Source: Bacillota bacterium (GTDB lineage Bacteria > Bacillota > Clostridia > Oscillospirales > Ruminococcaceae). From it: a DNA stretch of 40,159 bases. The translations under genes were made by a program, and so were the position numbers. Where the stretch lies: contig JAEYNX010000023.1 in NCBI GenBank assembly GCA_023412215.1, positions 1 to 40,159 on the forward strand, in the 5' to 3' direction. Each line of letters begins with the position of its first letter. The first letter of the stretch is position 1. Positions 38,601-40,159 of the stretch are shown in pieces. The notes beneath the pieces were generated by a model. That model was not told where the DNA came from. It saw only the letters and a list, made by a program, of their open reading frames with translations, and made no database searches.

Positions 38601-40159
38601 GTGAGTAATATTGCACTTCAAATAGAACGCACCTTTGACGGTTCAATACCGTCAGGCGGAAACGTTATCTTCAATAATGTCAGCTTTATCGCGGGAAACA
38701 TCAGCTACGACCCCGTTACCGGCGTGATTACGTTTAATGAGCCGGGCAGATATGTGGTTGATTGGTGGGTGGCTACACAATCAGCACCCGGAACCCCATC
38801 GATTGTATTTGCGCTGTCATCTACGCAGGGAGATTTCATAGAGGGTAACTCTCCCATTAAAACCGATGAAGTTGACGGTATAGGTATTATTAACGTCGTG
38901 GTTGCACCCGTTCAGTTAAGTTTGGTGAACGCGACCACAGCAAGTATCTTCTACTCGGCGGTAGTACCCGTTCAGGCTACCCTTCTTATTGTGGAAGATG
39001 ATATAAGCGGCACTGGCCCGACTGGCCCCGCCGGCCCGACTGGCCCGACCGGTCCAACCGGCCCAACGGGCCCTGCTGGCCCGGGAACCGGTGATACCGG
39101 CCCGACTGGCCCAACCGGAGCAACCGGCCCTCAAGGCCCTCTCGGCCCGGTAGGCCCACAGGGCCCGACAGGCCCAACGGGGCCTGCTGGCCCGGGAACC
39201 GGTGATACTGGCCCAACGGGTCCAACCGGTCCTACGGGAGCGACCGGCGCGACCGGTGCAACTGGCCCGACCGGTGTAACTGGCCCGACCGGCGCGACTG
39301 GCCCGACCGGTGCGACCGGCCCAACCGGAGCAATTGGCCCAACCGGTCCAACCGGTGACACAGGCCCGACCGGTCCAACCGGCGATACCGGCCCGACTGG
39401 TCCGACAGGCGACACGGGTCCGACCGGTCCAACCGGCGACACGGGTCCGACTGGTCCGACCGGCGACACCGGCCCAACAGGTCCAACCGGCGATACCGGC
39501 CCGACTGGTCCAACAGGCGACACAGGTCCGACTGGTCCAACAGGCGACACGGGTCCAACAGGTCCGACCGGCGACACAGGTCCGACTGGTCCGACAGGCG
39601 ACACTGGCCCGACCGGCCCAACCGGCGACACAGGTCCAACCGGTGACACGGGCCCGACTGGTCCGACAGGTGATACCGGTCCGACAGGTGATACTGGTCC
39701 GACTGGTCCAACCGGCGACACCGGCCCGACCGGTCCAACCGGTCCAACGGGCGACACGGGTCCAACTGGTCCGACAGGCGACACTGGCCCGACTGGTCCG
39801 ACAGGCGATACCGGCCCGACTGGTCCGACAGGTGACACGGGTCCGACTGGTCCAACCGGTGACACGGGCCCGACTGGTCCGACAGGTGATACCGGCCCGA
39901 CTGGTTCGACAGGCGATACCGGCCCAACAGGTGACACGGGTCCAACTGGTCCAACGGGCGACACGGGTCCGACTGGCCCTACAGGCGATACGGGTCCAAC
40001 CGGTCCGACCGGTGATACCGGTCCGACTGGTCCAACCGGCGATACTGGTCCGACAGGCGACACTGGCCCGACCGGCCCAACAGGCGACACAGGTCCAACC
40101 GGTCACACGGGACCGACAGGTCCGACAGGTCATACAGGTCCGACAGGTCATACAGGTCC
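38601..40159 (+). CDS. Second collagen-like protein, N-terminal globular domain, runs off the window
   Basis: The GTG start (TAGGAGGA, 6-7 nt upstream) opens MSNIALQIERTFDGSIPSGG. The first 136 residues form a beta domain clearly related to the C-terminal domain of the preceding gene: SYDPVTGVITFNEPGRYVVDWWVA against YNPVTGVFTITRVGNYLVSW, and LSLVNATTASIFYSAVVPVQA against LSLVNTSGFSIFFADLPVQA. From codon 137 the protein is collagen-like to the window edge (at least 383 residues). It begins with GPT/GPA/GAT triplets and then has about 30 units of GPTGPTGDT; near the edge the Asp becomes His. No stop is reached, so the gene is partial. The order (globular domain first) is the reverse of its neighbour. 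It is likely co-transcribed with it. Confidence 0.92.
   Translation, partial: MSNIALQIERTFDGSIPSGGNVIFNNVSFIAGNISYDPVTGVITFNEPGRYVVDWWVATQSAPGTPSIVFALSSTQGDFIEGNSPIKTDEVDGIGIINVVVAPVQLSLVNATTASIFYSAVVPVQATLLIVEDDISGTGPTGPAGPTGPTGPTGPTGPAGPGTGDTGPTGPTGATGPQGPLGPVGPQGPTGPTGPAGPGTGDTGPTGPTGPTGATGATGATGPTGVTGPTGATGPTGATGPTGAIGPTGPTGDTGPTGPTGDTGPTGPTGDTGPTGPTGDTGPTGPTGDTGPTGPTGDTGPTGPTGDTGPTGPTGDTGPTGPTGDTGPTGPTGDTGPTGPTGDTGPTGDTGPTGPTGDTGPTGDTGPTGPTGDTGPTGPTGPTGDTGPTGPTGDTGPTGPTGDTGPTGPTGDTGPTGPTGDTGPTGPTGDTGPTGSTGDTGPTGDTGPTGPTGDTGPTGPTGDTGPTGPTGDTGPTGPTGDTGPTGDTGPTGPTGDTGPTGHTGPTGPTGHTGPTGHTG
39336..40159 (+). repeat. 27-bp tandem repeat encoding GPTGPTGDT
   Basis: About 30 in-frame 27-bp units, with some 18-bp variants, differ mainly at third codon positions. 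They continue past the window edge. The region is a likely site of length change and of assembly error. Confidence 0.9.

Noticed and set aside
39131..40090. Long minus-strand frames rich in GPV/SPV (also 37643-38140), which look like collagen proteins
   Set aside because: They are the reverse complement of the GPT/GDT repeats; a Gly-Pro-Thr repeat automatically gives a Gly-Pro-Val frame on the other strand. The plus strand has the SD, start and globular domains.
39336..40159. CRISPR-like look of evenly spaced short repeats
   Set aside because: Units are contiguous and in frame with no unique spacers, and they encode GPTGPTGDT.

Overview
The window looks like chromosomal DNA of a spore-forming, Gram-positive anaerobe of the class Clostridia, most likely the Oscillospirales/Ruminococcaceae side. 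The evidence is a small acid-soluble spore protein, a PdaA-type cortex deacetylase, BclA-like collagen-like surface proteins, a pheST operon under a tRNA-Phe T-box, an IreB homologue, lipobox lipoproteins, frequent GTG/TTG starts with strong Shine-Dalgarno (SD) sites, and generally GC-rich codons. The assignment is from gene content only. No rRNA, CRISPR array, intact insertion sequence or prophage is visible.

Layout. 1-5.2 kb: tRNA-Asn, a Tam-like methyltransferase, then a leftward operon (DUF6106-like membrane protein, acpS, nnrDE, lipoprotein) and two small leftward genes. 5.3-9.2 kb: T-box leader with a TTC specifier, then pheS-pheT. 9.2-10.25 kb: ireB and a conserved small gene. 10.25-12.1 kb: an AT-rich island with a ricin-lectin/CHAP protein facing a broken gene for a sigma factor of the TcdR/BotR/UviA kind. 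Both genes are preceded by TTTACA-N16-CTCTTT-like promoters, the type used by those sigma factors. I consider this the most novel part of the window.

12.1-20.1 kb: thioredoxin, a PyrB carrying a PyrI-type zinc ribbon, an IscR-like Rrf2 regulator, a jelly-roll protein, and a leftward threonine/aspartate-family operon (ACT-domain regulator, hom, thrB, lysC, EamA transporter) from one good promoter. 20.1-24.1 kb: an AI-2E/YtvI-family permease, a transaldolase-like gene with a 300-nt leader, a dead cupin gene and a SASP gene. 24.1-33.2 kb: coiled-coil protein, pdaA, enolase, a CofE-like protein, an unknown protein, an alpha/beta hydrolase and type I pullulanase.

33.2-40.2 kb: a strong promoter with no protein gene behind it (candidate ncRNA), a DUF4489-like protein, a radical SAM protein, a YdbC/PC4-like protein, a 57-residue membrane protein, a DinB-like protein, and two tandem collagen-like genes. 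The first has a sporulation-type promoter; the second runs off the right edge. The two collagen genes carry related globular domains at opposite ends of the collagen region. Together with the SASP, PdaA, DUF4489-like and jelly-roll genes they point to spore-coat or exosporium building. Several intergenic regions hold hairpin elements, two of which share sequence and show base-pair covariation.
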